A stretch of 64,000 nt of DNA from G942493375 sp942493375 (GTDB lineage Bacteria; Armatimonadota; UBA5829): assembly GCA_942493375.1 (NCBI GenBank), contig OW818698.1, positions 7,006,001-7,070,000 of the forward strand, written 5' to 3'. Both the position numbers and the translations under genes were made by a program. The stretch's first letter is position 1. Each line of letters starts with the position of its first letter. Shown in pieces: positions 9,878-19,567 of this stretch. The notes under the pieces were generated by a model that worked only from the letters and a program-made list of their open reading frames with translations, was not told the origin of the DNA and made no database searches.

Positions 9878-10072
9878 ATGCAGATCACGCAAGCTAAACA
9901 GTTTATGGGAAAAATCGTAAAAATCCAATATACAGATAGAAGCGGCAATGAATTAACTAAAACTACTCATGTGCATGATGTCGCCTATGTTCCGTCATAT
10001 GGGGCTTGCCTGATTGGTGATACCGAAGATATTTGGCTGGACAGAGTTACACAAATGGATGAAGCAGCTTAA
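9878..10072 (+). CDS. Small conserved-looking protein, unknown
   Basis: A 64-residue acidic protein (MQITQAKQFMGKIVKIQY..., ending VTQMDEAA). The ATG is preceded by GGGAGAG with a 7-nt gap, which supports real translation. The pattern KIVKIQYTDRSGNE followed by short hydrophobic strands suggests a small beta-barrel of the SH3 or WYL-like kind, but I recognise no family. It stands alone between divergent and convergent genes. Confidence rests on the ribosome site and the even composition. Confidence 0.5.
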   Translation: MQITQAKQFMGKIVKIQYTDRSGNELTKTTHVHDVAYVPSYGACLIGDTEDIWLDRVTQMDEAA

Positions 10073-10101
10073 GTTGAAGCATTATGTGGTTTCGATTGAT
10101 G

Positions 10102-11253
10102 TTAGCGATTGAGGACTGATTCATAGATTCTCTGCATTCTGACTATCATTTCTTCGATAGTAAATCGTGAGGAACTGATTCGGGCTTTAGCACCCATATC
10201 CAGACGCTTGGCAGGATCTTCCAGGAGTTCGATTATCCTCTGAGCAAACTCGATATGGGAATCATTAGTCAAATAGCCATCGACTCCGGAAGTAACATTC
10301 TCAGGAATTCCACCTGCATTAACGGCGACAACGGGTAATCCGGCAGTCATAGCTTCACATATTGCAATTCCTTGAGTTTCGGTTGTCGATGGAAATACAA
10401 ATAGGTCCGAGGCATCATAAAGCTTTCGTATCTTTTGTCTTTCCATCATGCCGGTAAAAACGACTCGATCATCTTTCATATTTAGAGACTGCGCAAAACG
10501 TTTGGTCTCATCCAATGCAGGACCTCCCCCAACGATAACCAGTCTCGCGTTTATATCCTGATTGTCCAGTTGCTGTATTGCACGCAGCATCATAGTAAGA
10601 TTCTTTTCCCGTGCGATCCTACCAACATAAAGCAACACTGCTCCATCATCCGTCCCTACTAAACTTTTCCTGAGTGCTGACCGTTGAGCATGATCGAGCT
10701 GGTTCTCAACGGGATCTACCCCTGTTTTAACAATCTCCAGGCGGGTGGTTACCCCATATGAGCGCAAAATATCCACGACTGGCTGAGATGGTACGACAAC
10801 GACCTGGCAACGGTTATAATAACATCTCATCAAAGTTGTCATTATCCATTTCGTTATGGCCTTTGGGCGCAAGGGGAAATAGTGAGCATATTCCGTGTAA
10901 AGAGTGTGGTTGGTAGACACTACAGGAACGGAGTGTTTGCGTCCAAGGTCCAACCCCATTAACCCAAGCAAAAATGGAGTCTGTGTGTGGACTATATCGA
11001 AGTCACCAGTCCGAAAATCCTGTCTACTGTGGCTGGATATTGGAACTGGAATAGGATATGTGGGCATAAATGGTGTGCGTAGAGACGGCACCCTTATGAC
11101 ATCCGGGTGGGTATCTATATGCCCCAGGTAAGCTGGGGCAAACACTGTTACATGGTCGCCATTCTGCTCCAATCCATCACGCAGAGTAGCGACACAAACA
11201 CTAACACCGTTTACTATCGGTTCATAGCTTTCAGAGAATACAGCCAGGCGCAT
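10102..11253 (-). CDS. GT4 family glycosyltransferase
   Basis: A 383-residue GT-B fold enzyme. The N-terminal domain begins MRLAVFSESYEPIVNGVS, typical of the group that includes diacylglycerol glucosyltransferases and phosphatidylinositol mannosyltransferases. The C-terminal nucleotide-sugar domain has VGRIAREKN (211-218), the VGGGP turn (241-245) and the E-x7-E motif at E292-E300, followed by AMTAGLPVVAVNAGG. It probably adds a sugar to a membrane lipid or glycan on the cytoplasmic face. The donor and acceptor cannot be read. No clear ribosome site precedes the ATG. Confidence 0.85.
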   Translation of the reverse strand: MRLAVFSESYEPIVNGVSVCVATLRDGLEQNGDHVTVFAPAYLGHIDTHPDVIRVPSLRTPFMPTYPIPVPISSHSRQDFRTGDFDIVHTQTPFLLGLMGLDLGRKHSVPVVSTNHTLYTEYAHYFPLRPKAITKWIMTTLMRCYYNRCQVVVVPSQPVVDILRSYGVTTRLEIVKTGVDPVENQLDHAQRSALRKSLVGTDDGAVLLYVGRIAREKNLTMMLRAIQQLDNQDINARLVIVGGGPALDETKRFAQSLNMKDDRVVFTGMMERQKIRKLYDASDLFVFPSTTETQGIAICEAMTAGLPVVAVNAGGIPENVTSGVDGYLTNDSHIEFAQRIIELLEDPAKRLDMGAKARISSSRFTIEEMIVRMQRIYESVLNR

Positions 11254-11324
11254 ATAAAGTTATATAGCAAAGCATCCGGAGCACTCGCCGGAATAGTCCG
11301 GAAAGCCCACTTATAACCCGGAGC

Positions 11325-12233
11325 CTACTCCTCTCCGCGCGGCTTTCGTTTATTTGATGACTTTTTACCAGTCTTGTTATTGAGTTCCATAAACCCAAGA
11401 ACGTCAGATAACCGGAATCTGCGCTGATTGCCGGCGGTCCTGTAGTGCTTTAACTGGTCACTATTTGTGTAACGTCTTACAGTTGTAGGGCAGACATTTA
11501 GTATACGGGCAGTCTCTTCCAGAGTTAATGGAGGATCAAGTAGCTTCTCTATCAGTTGAGCCCTGGTGTCGCGAAATGTTTTATAGGATCTTTGAGCAAC
11601 CTCTGAATCAGGAGAACTAAACAATACTTGCAAGTGGTGCGGGAGCCTGCTCCAGTTTTCCTGTGTGCTGGTTAAATCAGAAACAACTTCTTTAGTTTCA
11701 ATCTTGGTTTCAATTATGGGCTTGGGTTCTGCTTTAATAACCTTATGTTCTATGGGTTCAGAATGCTCAAGCAGTTCCTCGATTTCACGAACTTTAGGCA
11801 TAACTATTGGTTGCCCGTTAGCACTAATAGGTCTTGGTTCTCCAGTACCTTCAGGTGTCAGGAGTAACTTGCCCTCAATCTTCTCAGGCTTTTCCGTATC
11901 TAAAGCTGCCTTAGCCTGATATACTGGCTTAGGAGCTGGTTTCGGTTCGATATGCTTGGGTTTATTATCTGTTGCCACAGCAGTCGGACGTTCTGCGACA
12001 GCGGTTGCAGAAGTTTTTGTAGCCACACGAACATTAGCAGTGGCACTTTCCACAGGCGTATCAGAAATGGTAGTGGCTCCGATTTCTGTGACAGGATCGA
12101 CAACTGAAACCGGTGCAGCAGGATCTGCTACTACTTCACCAACAATACTTTGAGCCTTTTTGCTCTTTACTTCGGCTTCACTCTTGTCTACTTTTTTAAG
12201 CCACTCATTGAACCTGTAGTTTATTCTGGCCAT
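11325..12233 (-). CDS. HTH (MerR/excisionase-like) protein with disordered N-terminus
   Basis: A 302-residue protein. Residues ~20-195 are rich in Ala, Pro, Val, Thr and Glu with no clear fold. Residues ~235-285 carry a helix-turn-helix of the excisionase/MerR type (LTLEETARILNVCPTTVRRY, then RRFRLSDVLGFM). The C-terminus is basic (KTGKKSSNKRKPRGEE). A strong GGGGAGG site precedes the ATG. The protein is likely a DNA-binding regulator or nucleoid-associated factor; its targets are unknown. It lies between the GT4 gene and queA on the same strand and may be transcribed with them. Confidence 0.65.
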   Translation of the reverse strand: MARINYRFNEWLKKVDKSEAEVKSKKAQSIVGEVVADPAAPVSVVDPVTEIGATTISDTPVESATANVRVATKTSATAVAERPTAVATDNKPKHIEPKPAPKPVYQAKAALDTEKPEKIEGKLLLTPEGTGEPRPISANGQPIVMPKVREIEELLEHSEPIEHKVIKAEPKPIIETKIETKEVVSDLTSTQENWSRLPHHLQVLFSSPDSEVAQRSYKTFRDTRAQLIEKLLDPPLTLEETARILNVCPTTVRRYTNSDQLKHYRTAGNQRRFRLSDVLGFMELNNKTGKKSSNKRKPRGEE

Positions 12234-12317
12234 TTCCTCCCCTTTCTATAGTCACACTTGATCTTGTCGATATGATACATTATTAACACGCCGTTAGAAA
12301 CGACGGCCTCAGTTGAG

Positions 12318-13331
12318 TTAACAGATGAACATTGCATCTCCCAAGCTGAGAAATCTATATTGCTCTTTTAGAGCTTCATTGTATGCCGTTTGCATCCTGT
12401 CTACTCCACCAGCTAACGCACTTACCATTACCAGCAGGGTAGATTTAGGGATATGAAAGTTGGTAATCAAACAATCTACTACCTGGAATTTATATCCAGG
12501 AGTGATGAACATTTTGGTTTCTTCTTGGACAAACCTGAGCAAACGGTGGCCAATAGCCCCACTTTCAAGTGCTCTTACAGATGTTGTCCCTACTGCTATT
12601 ATTCTGCCTTTACAGGACTTGACCGCCTCTACACACTCTGGACTAATACTAAACCATTCCGAGTGCATCTCATGATCCTCGATATTAGCAGTCCTGACAG
12701 GTCTGAATGTTGCAATACCAACATGCAATGTCACAAAAGCAGTCGCTACTCCTTTTGCTCTAATAGATTCAAGCAGTTTGTCAGTAAAATGCAGACCCGC
12801 TGTCGGGGCTGCAGCGGACCCTTCATTTGATGCATATACCGTCTGGTATCGCTCCGGGTCCTCTAAAGTCTTGTGTATATAAGGCGGTAAAGGGACTGTT
12901 CCCTGTTTTGCCACCTCTTCGTCCGGGTCATATTCTGAAAAAAACTGTATAATGCGTCCACCTTCAGGTGTTCGACTCAATATCTCAGCAGTCAGTCCAT
13001 CACGGAAGACAAGCTTTGTGCCAACTGCTATCCTTCGGCCCGGCTTCACCATCCCAGCCCATACCCCAGGGGATATTTTGGCAGTCAGCAGTAATTCAAC
13101 ATGTCCGCCTGTCTCTTTGAATCCTTCCAAACGAGCAGGCATTACCCGTGTGTCGTTAAACACAAGCAAATCACCTTCTTTAAGGTAATCTACGATCTCA
13201 AAGAAGTGTCTATGCTCTATGTGTCCAGTGTCTTTATGCAAGACCAGCAATCTGGATTGATCACGCTCCGGAATAGGTTCCTGTGCTATCAGCTCTTCCG
13301 GTAGATGATAGTTGAAATCTTCAAGCAGCAT
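12318..13331 (-). CDS. queA: tRNA preQ1 ribosyltransferase-isomerase
   Basis: S-adenosylmethionine:tRNA ribosyltransferase-isomerase, which moves the ribosyl group of SAM onto preQ1 at tRNA position 34 to make epoxyqueuosine. The protein is about 337 residues, normal for QueA, and starts MLLEDFNYHLPEELIAQEP. Family motifs include LLVFNDTRVMPARL, TAGLHFTDKLL and TNFHIPKSTLLVMVSALAG. I place the start at 13331 because the 16 preceding in-frame residues are not part of the family. The queD-queE operon at 22.2 kb supplies upstream steps of the same pathway. Confidence 0.93.
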   Translation of the reverse strand: MLLEDFNYHLPEELIAQEPIPERDQSRLLVLHKDTGHIEHRHFFEIVDYLKEGDLLVFNDTRVMPARLEGFKETGGHVELLLTAKISPGVWAGMVKPGRRIAVGTKLVFRDGLTAEILSRTPEGGRIIQFFSEYDPDEEVAKQGTVPLPPYIHKTLEDPERYQTVYASNEGSAAAPTAGLHFTDKLLESIRAKGVATAFVTLHVGIATFRPVRTANIEDHEMHSEWFSISPECVEAVKSCKGRIIAVGTTSVRALESGAIGHRLLRFVQEETKMFITPGYKFQVVDCLITNFHIPKSTLLVMVSALAGGVDRMQTAYNEALKEQYRFLSLGDAMFIC

Positions 13332-13816
13332 ATACTGCCACACACAAACCACAGTCAATAATGACTGTGAAAGCCACAATGGTGTCGATATAGTTCAAGT
13401 TGGTTCCATTTACTCAACGGCACTGTGAGTCTGTACGGCGAAACCGTCATCATCTGTTCCGTCTATAGAATGATACTTCAAAGTGCCGGGGTGAACACTT
13501 ACTATAAGATTCTAGCTGCACCTTCGACTCATGTCAATCTATTATTGAAAAAAACTACCGCCACAAGATATACCATAATAAAGCAATATATACCGCATTC
13601 GGACACCATAGTAGGGAGGATTATGATAAGAGAGGCATGTGTGCCGGGCACACCTACAATACTTCGGCTCTTTCGACCACAATCACGCTAGAATGGTCAA
13701 GTATTAGTATAAAAAGCTGAACATTTTGCCGATATATTGCCATAATTTGGTGCAAAAAGAAATCAGAATATTTTGCAATAGTTTTTTCGCCAGGGGATTT
13801 ATTGTTGTTTACACAC
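13332..13816. other. Non-coding interval between queA and the NAGPA-like gene
   Basis: This 485-bp stretch separates the start of queA (minus) from the 3' end of the next minus-strand gene. It should hold the queA promoter. The only notable site is a perfect palindrome, GTGTGCC-G-GGCACAC, at 13639-13653, possibly an operator. An 88-codon plus-strand frame spans the middle but has no ribosome site and no recognisable sequence, so I do not call it. No riboswitch for preQ1 could be recognised by eye. Confidence 0.4.
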
Positions 13817-14641
13817 TTATAGTGTTACTAGTCCGGCGTCTGCTCTGCGTTCACCAGCAGCGGGTAGGGGAGATAGTTTTTGTCGCGCGCGAGCATACTG
13901 GCTGGGGCTATCGTATATGAGGACACAGTTTGTCATTCCACGCGATGGGTTTGTTATCAGCTTTCCTTTGCAATATAGCCCCGAACTGCTCCCCCCGTCC
14001 AGGCAGGCAGCATCTTTGCATTTGAGTTTCTGTAAAGCCCATGCCAGTCGTCGCAGATGAACGGGTTTGGTAGTAAGCGCGAGAATTAGTTTGTTTGAAT
14101 ATGTAATTCCGACAGCAGCACGCAGCTTTCTGGATGTGTGTACCCGGCTGCGAAATCCTTCTGATTTAGGCATCACTACTGTTTTACCCCCTAGAATAAG
14201 TGTCGGGCCAGCTGCAATCACATTCTGATATGAATTTCGGTCATACATACCATGCTTACGTGTAGGTATAAGGTTTACTTTTCCAGCTCCATCAATGGTT
14301 AGCGCTGTTCCCAGATAACCTTTCCATACAGACCTGCCATCGATAATAATATCACCAGTCGGTTTCAGAGTTCGAGTGCAGAAAAAAGTGCCGTCAATGG
14401 CAGCAGCAGGTCTGGTACGCTTCAGCATAGATCTGAAGCTTTCAGAATGTCCAATACCACGTCTTGCCACAGCTGGGGTAACTATTACATCCGGGCTATT
14501 TAAGTCAACTGTAACGATATTCAACCATATGCCTGCGCACTTAACTTTGGAATGCCTGACAGAATGTGTGGCGAGGGCTGGTGATGTTTGACCTAGCAAC
14601 ATCCATATTGCTATAAGTCCAATAAAAAGATTGCTGGACAT
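13817..14641 (-). CDS. Secreted phosphodiester glycosidase (NAGPA domain)
   Basis: A 274-residue exported protein: signal peptide at residues 1-~24 (MSSNLFIGLIAIWMLLGQT) and then a domain resembling phosphodiester alpha-GlcNAcase (NAGPA, formerly DUF2233). Family features are the AAIDGTFF segment, PTGDIIIDGRSVWKG, IAAGPTLILGG and the C-terminal CKDAACLDGGSSSGLYCKGK. Bacterial members are thought to act on cell-wall or exopolysaccharide phosphodiesters. The start at 14641 has GAGG 7 nt upstream; an in-frame ATG at 14665 is less likely. Confidence 0.82.
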   Translation of the reverse strand: MSSNLFIGLIAIWMLLGQTSPALATHSVRHSKVKCAGIWLNIVTVDLNSPDVIVTPAVARRGIGHSESFRSMLKRTRPAAAIDGTFFCTRTLKPTGDIIIDGRSVWKGYLGTALTIDGAGKVNLIPTRKHGMYDRNSYQNVIAAGPTLILGGKTVVMPKSEGFRSRVHTSRKLRAAVGITYSNKLILALTTKPVHLRRLAWALQKLKCKDAACLDGGSSSGLYCKGKLITNPSRGMTNCVLIYDSPSQYARARQKLSPLPAAGERRADAGLVTL

Positions 14642-14731
14642 AATATTGCCTCTTCCATGTGACATGTAAATATTTGTAGAGTATTACCATAATCATCGGG
14701 ATTATAAAACTCTGGCGATAGACTGAATGCG

Positions 14732-16006
14732 TTATTGTTGAGCCGCATCTCCGGAGGTCATAAGTTTGTTGCTAACGATTTTGTGTTTGAAATGTCCGTT
14801 GAGTTTGATCCACAAGATCGAAGAGCCAATTGCCATCAGAATAGCATAAAACCCAAACAGAATCCTTACATCATAATGATGACTATGACTGAATGCAAGT
14901 AACAATGGCACACAGAATGGTGCTATAAGCCCTCTGATACCTCCCAGAATAGCATATATGGATTGATATTCCGCATTGAGTCCAGGTTTTGTAAAGTATA
15001 CAATTCCGCTGAAATATGAGAGTTCAATACCAGACATCACGATCCCATTAATAACAGCAGACGGTATGAGATACCAGGGATTTATTGCCAGAATGTAATT
15101 TACAGGAATCAAACAAATCATAAAGATACAGATAACAGTAGCCTTTATTGGTGATCTTGTATCGACATATCTACCCCAGAAAGGATAGGACAACATCCAG
15201 AAAACAGTTGATATATTGGCCAGAATTGCCACTTGCTGTCCGGAAATATGCAGATTGTCTACTTGAAAAATCGGCATTTGGGTGTAGAGCAGGATATTGC
15301 CGAAGCCAAATAGAAACGTCCCAACTAAGTAAGATTGGTACGCGGTATCAGCTTTCAGGACTTGGAATAAGCCCTTGGCATATTCCAACCCGGTCTTTTT
15401 CTTTACCACAATACTGCTTTCAGGACTGTTTTTTGGCTTAATTGTGCTGAAGACAAGGGCAGACATAGCGCCGAATATACCTCCGGCAGCGAAAATCCAC
15501 TTATAGCTTATGATATCTTGTTTTAACAGCGCTCCAATAAGCTGTGTCGTTATCAGAGCGGTTATGGCCATACCTACCCGGACAAGAGCCATTAGCTTGC
15601 CTCTACAGTTTACCGGATATATTTGTGTCATTACGGCTGCGTAGGCAGGAGATATAATTGAGCCTGATAGCATCATTGGGGTAATAAGAAGTGAATACAA
15701 GGCTGCTGAGCCTGAAAACGGCATTAGGAGCAAGGTGCCTCTCCCAATAAACAACGGCCAGAAAACTGCTCTTAACTGATTTGAAGTGCGTGTGAAATGG
15801 GCATAAAAGCCTGCCAACATCATGCCTGCAAAAGGCAAGGCCATAAGTAGTCCTATAATATTATCGCTGGCATGCAATTTATCACGTGCAACAAAGAAGA
15901 TAAATGGATTTACTGCTCCAATAAAAACACCTACAAACAGAGCGGCCACTGAATCTTTATTAAAGGAGTCTCTAACATCTTCCGGAACTAATCTCTTTAA
16001 AAACAA
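14732..16006 (-). CDS. Major facilitator superfamily transporter
   Basis: A 424-residue integral membrane protein with about twelve hydrophobic helices and a longer charged loop near the middle (FSTIKPKNSPESSIVVKKKTG, ~residues 186-206). The arrangement fits MFS permeases. Substrate is unknown; nothing nearby fixes it. It starts with TTG, with GAGAGG about 11 nt upstream. It is transcribed toward the NAGPA-like gene and may share its transcript. Confidence 0.8.
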   Translation of the reverse strand: MFLKRLVPEDVRDSFNKDSVAALFVGVFIGAVNPFIFFVARDKLHASDNIIGLLMALPFAGMMLAGFYAHFTRTSNQLRAVFWPLFIGRGTLLLMPFSGSAALYSLLITPMMLSGSIISPAYAAVMTQIYPVNCRGKLMALVRVGMAITALITTQLIGALLKQDIISYKWIFAAGGIFGAMSALVFSTIKPKNSPESSIVVKKKTGLEYAKGLFQVLKADTAYQSYLVGTFLFGFGNILLYTQMPIFQVDNLHISGQQVAILANISTVFWMLSYPFWGRYVDTRSPIKATVICIFMICLIPVNYILAINPWYLIPSAVINGIVMSGIELSYFSGIVYFTKPGLNAEYQSIYAILGGIRGLIAPFCVPLLLAFSHSHHYDVRILFGFYAILMAIGSSILWIKLNGHFKHKIVSNKLMTSGDAAQQ

Positions 16007-16316
16007 AAGAATTCGACCTCTCTAGCGTAACTACCCATATTCTAACACATCAGACTGCTCAGGGTACGTATTCAGGAGGTGTTACGCTGGGCGAATGCGT
16101 ACAGATCAATTTTCCAAGTAGGACGGATGTGATATCTTCTGAACATTGCGTGTTAAGCGAAATTTGCTGTTTTCTTTTCTGAGAATCTGCGTAAATCCGC
16201 GAAATCTGCGGATATTTTTAATGCGTTAGCCCTGAGGTGTTGTAGGAGGTTACCTATACGTTCATGGACGGACAGCATGAATAATTTGGATATTCATGCT
16301 GTCCGTCATGTGACTA
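16007..16316. other. Intergenic region with hairpins and a short repeat
   Basis: This 310-bp gap between two leftward genes holds no credible gene. AGCGTAAC near 16023 is matched by GTTACGCT near 16081. A repeat word resembling TCTGCGTAAATCCGCGAAAT lies at 16185-16208. The hairpin next to the GH29 gene is listed separately. The MFS gene promoter should lie at the left edge of the minus-strand reading of this gap. Confidence 0.4.
16267..16307 (-). terminator. Perfect 17-bp hairpin downstream of GH29 gene
   Basis: GACGGACAGCATGAATA (16267-16283) pairs perfectly with TATTCATGCTGTCCGTC (16291-16307) around a 7-nt loop, starting 10 nt after the fucosidase stop codon. No U-tract follows on the minus strand. 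It could stop transcription with help or protect the 3' end. Confidence 0.5.
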
Positions 16317-17579
16317 TTAAACTGGGCTGTCGAATTCGAGTTTTACAACCAGGACTTCACCGGGCAATCGGTTTACAGGTAAGTTGCACAGACGCAGCAC
16401 TGTCTCTTCCGGGGTTGGGGAGCCTTTTATAAAGTGACTGCTGGGTACGACGTCTATACTTGTCCTGATATCTTCACCGGTATTCAGCAGACTGGCACGA
16501 AGGGGAAGTCGATTGAGTGGTGGTAATAGCACACGATCGCTTGAGGGAGTACCGACCAAATGAACATATAGATTGTTGTCTCGACGGGTAAGCATTACCT
16601 GGTTGTTGGTTGTTAAGGCTGAAGCCGGTTCCGCATCAACCAGACTTTCATTTACACGTTTATACCAGTCACCGATAGTGCGAAGTATCTGTTGTGAAAC
16701 AACGGGTATTGAACCATCGGCTTTTGGTCCAACATTCAGAAGATAATTGCCATTCTTAGTCAATACCCTATCGATTGATTCCATCAGGAAGCGATCAGAG
16801 AAGTAGTCTTCATCTTCTCTATAACCCCAACTCTCAACACCGATAGATTGGCACGCTTCAACCGGACTGGTGTAAGCTTCCATCTGATTAGTCAACGACA
16901 GATCGAAGTCCCGCTCGGGTGTAGAGAAATCTCCTTCACTGAGTCCACGGTTGTTGATGATGATTCCAGGCTGCAAAGAGCGAATCATTTCATTGACAGT
17001 TGGATCGAAACACTCTGTTTCATTGCAATCCCACCAGAATCCATGTATTTTGCCATAGTTGGTGCAGATTTCTCTAGCCTGTTCTCGAATATACTCGAAA
17101 TATTTCAAAACATCCGGCTGATCGCCTGGTTCCGGTTGAGGCAATTCATGCCCACGATTCTGATTGGGATAATTTGGGTGGTGAGTGTCGGTGACACAGT
17201 AGTATATGCACAGTGGGAAGTTGCGTCGGTGACATGCGTCAGCAATCATTGCAAGTATGTCTTTACCGAATGGAGTATTCATTACATTGAAGTCAGTCGC
17301 AGCTGTGTCCCACATACAGAAACCATCAAGATGTTTTGAGGTGAATGTCAGATACTTCATTCCTGCTGCTTCAGCAATGTCCAGCCATTCATCAGGATCG
17401 AAATGATCCGGATTGAATTGTGACATTAGTTTTCCATATTCATCTCGCGGTATACCCAGCAGCATTTGGTGTTGTTCATGCCATGCAGGAATAGCATACA
17501 GTCCCCAATGTATAAAAAGTCCGAAGCGTTTTTCGAAAAACCAGTCACGTCCATCTTGGAAATATTGCATACTCGCCAT
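16317..17579 (-). CDS. GH29 alpha-L-fucosidase
   Basis: A 420-residue retaining alpha-L-fucosidase of family GH29. The N-terminal TIM barrel begins DWFFEKRFGLFIHWGLYAIP. It includes SKHLDGFCMWDT (81-92) and FWWDCNET with the nucleophile D184. A small beta domain follows to the C-terminus. No signal peptide is visible, so it likely acts in the cytoplasm on imported fucosyl-oligosaccharides. The acid/base residue varies in this family and I cannot assign it. It is a single gene bounded by a hairpin. Confidence 0.9.
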   Translation of the reverse strand: MASMQYFQDGRDWFFEKRFGLFIHWGLYAIPAWHEQHQMLLGIPRDEYGKLMSQFNPDHFDPDEWLDIAEAAGMKYLTFTSKHLDGFCMWDTAATDFNVMNTPFGKDILAMIADACHRRNFPLCIYYCVTDTHHPNYPNQNRGHELPQPEPGDQPDVLKYFEYIREQAREICTNYGKIHGFWWDCNETECFDPTVNEMIRSLQPGIIINNRGLSEGDFSTPERDFDLSLTNQMEAYTSPVEACQSIGVESWGYREDEDYFSDRFLMESIDRVLTKNGNYLLNVGPKADGSIPVVSQQILRTIGDWYKRVNESLVDAEPASALTTNNQVMLTRRDNNLYVHLVGTPSSDRVLLPPLNRLPLRASLLNTGEDIRTSIDVVPSSHFIKGSPTPEETVLRLCNLPVNRLPGEVLVVKLEFDSPV

Positions 17580-17674
17580 TTGAATTTAACTCCACTATTT
17601 TTGCATTATGAATAGTTACGATTTTTATTTATATTTTCCTGCTTCAACAATGAATAATACAGGCAAGTTAAGGA

Positions 17675-19513
17675 TCAATCTCCTCTGACCTTGGCAACTC
17701 CATTTTTTACCTGTGCAGCTTTTAATTTTCCGAAGTAGACATCCAATATTGCACGGCAGACCGGTGCAGCGGTCGATGCTCCGTGCTTACCTTGTTCTAC
17801 AACGCAGGCAATAGCAATTTGTGGATCTTCTACTGGAGCAAAGCATATAAACCATCCGTGTGCTGCTCGTGGTGGATTCTGAGCAGTACCTGTCTTTCCA
17901 GCAACCGTTATGTCTTTCATGTTTGCGACTCTACCCGTCCCACTGACCACTGCCGCTCGCATTCCCTGCCTTACCAATTCAAATGCCTGGGGATCTGCAT
18001 CTACAGTATGCACCAGCCTGGGGCGAGTCTTGCGAATAAGCCTGCCATGTGTATTGAGTACCTCATCGACAATAAACGGTTTGTGAACTTTTCCATCAGT
18101 AGCAATTGCAGCAGTTGATACAGCCATTTGCAGTGGAGTAACCAAAACAAATCCTTGACCAATGGAAGTGTTAAGAGTATCACCAGGATACCATGACTCC
18201 TTAAATCGTTTTTTCTTCCAGTCCGGGTCAGGCATTGTTCCTAACACACCACTTTTACGTCGGCTTTCACTGGGTAGATCAACACCTGTTGCATGTCCTA
18301 TGCCAAATTGCTTTACTACCGAAGCCATACGGTCAATATGCAGGCGTAGCGACATCTCATAGAACCAAACATCACACGATTCCGATAAAGCCTTGATGAA
18401 ATTCGTTGCCCTGTGGACAGCCCAGCACCGGAACCTGCGGTTGCCGAGTCGTTTTACACCTGAACAAAAAGCTGTCGTATGCTGAGTGCAGGCACCGAAT
18501 TTCAGACCAGCAATAGCAACCATTGGTTTGAATACAGAGCCTGGAGGATATGCGTTTGTTAACGCTCGGTTCTGCATTGGATGGTTTTTATTAGCCATAA
18601 TATTATGCCAGGCTTTTGGATCAACACTCTTGACAAACAGATTAGGATCAAAGCCTGGGGTGCTTACCATTGTCAATACAGCGCCCGTTCTTGGATCAAT
18701 TGCCGCAACTCCACCCACTTGTCGCCCCATAGCCTTATATGCCGCTGCCTGTAGGTCGGAGTCAATGGTCAGTTTGAGTGTCTGTCCTGGAAGTGACGGC
18801 TTTTCGCCCAGTACTCGCACGGCTCTACCCATTGCGTTAACTTCTATTTGTTTACCGCCATCAGTTCCGCGTAACTCAGATTCGTACTGCTTCTCTAGTC
18901 CTGCTTTACCGACATAATCGTTTACTCCGTAATCGACTCCTCTCTTTTCTGCAGAATCAATCTCATCCTGATTTACTTTGCCGAGATATCCCACAACATG
19001 ACAGATAGATGAACTCATCCCATACAGCCTTATATGGTCCAGTTCCACGCTGACTCCAGGGAGTCTGGTCCTGAGTTCTCCAATCATCGCTACCTTATCG
19101 AGACCTACATCAACAGCAACACGCATAGGAGAACCTGGTCTGCTGACACCCTTTTCGATTATGGAAAGCATGTTTGACTTACTGATCTGCAAAACACCGC
19201 ATAGAGTACTCATTGCTTCAGAATTCTTGACCAGAATATCAGGCGTTGCCAGAACTACAAATTGTGCACGGCTGGAAGCAATGGTCCTGGATTTTCTGTC
19301 AAGTATAGTTCCTCTCGGGGCACGTACACTTAGTAGACGGGTCCGATTGGACTCAGATTGTTTGAGGAGTTCAGCACCGGTAACTACCTGTAGATACCAC
19401 AGCCTTGAAAGCAGCAGGAAGCACATTGCAGCAACCATTATGATTGTGATATTTGTCCTGAGTAGTTGAAGTTTATGCTCTTCAGGATGTGGTGTAAGCA
19501 TCATAGGGGACAA
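17675..19513 (-). CDS. mrdA: Penicillin-binding protein 2
   Basis: A 612-residue class B transpeptidase that cross-links peptidoglycan during cell elongation. It has one membrane anchor (residues ~21-43), a pedestal domain with the family word RGTILDR, and a transpeptidase domain with the active-site SxxK at S326 (PPGSVFKP), SxN-type SCD at 379-381, and KTG at 540-542. The short N-terminal tail is cytoplasmic. RodA and MreBCD are not next to it. The start is uncertain: TTG at 19513 or ATG at 19504/19501, none with a clear ribosome site. The PBP1A gene lies upstream on the same strand. Confidence 0.9.
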   Translation of the reverse strand: MSPMMLTPHPEEHKLQLLRTNITIIMVAAMCFLLLSRLWYLQVVTGAELLKQSESNRTRLLSVRAPRGTILDRKSRTIASSRAQFVVLATPDILVKNSEAMSTLCGVLQISKSNMLSIIEKGVSRPGSPMRVAVDVGLDKVAMIGELRTRLPGVSVELDHIRLYGMSSSICHVVGYLGKVNQDEIDSAEKRGVDYGVNDYVGKAGLEKQYESELRGTDGGKQIEVNAMGRAVRVLGEKPSLPGQTLKLTIDSDLQAAAYKAMGRQVGGVAAIDPRTGAVLTMVSTPGFDPNLFVKSVDPKAWHNIMANKNHPMQNRALTNAYPPGSVFKPMVAIAGLKFGACTQHTTAFCSGVKRLGNRRFRCWAVHRATNFIKALSESCDVWFYEMSLRLHIDRMASVVKQFGIGHATGVDLPSESRRKSGVLGTMPDPDWKKKRFKESWYPGDTLNTSIGQGFVLVTPLQMAVSTAAIATDGKVHKPFIVDEVLNTHGRLIRKTRPRLVHTVDADPQAFELVRQGMRAAVVSGTGRVANMKDITVAGKTGTAQNPPRAAHGWFICFAPVEDPQIAIACVVEQGKHGASTAAPVCRAILDVYFGKLKAAQVKNGVAKVRGD

Positions 19514-19567
19514 TGGAGGTGAGAAGTAAGACGAAAGGCTAACCTGTTTTATTCACTCCGTCCTACT

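Noticed and set aside
13425..13691. An 88-codon plus-strand open frame in the queA-NAGPA gap
   Set aside because: GTG start without a ribosome site, no recognisable sequence pattern, and composition unlike the neighbouring genes.
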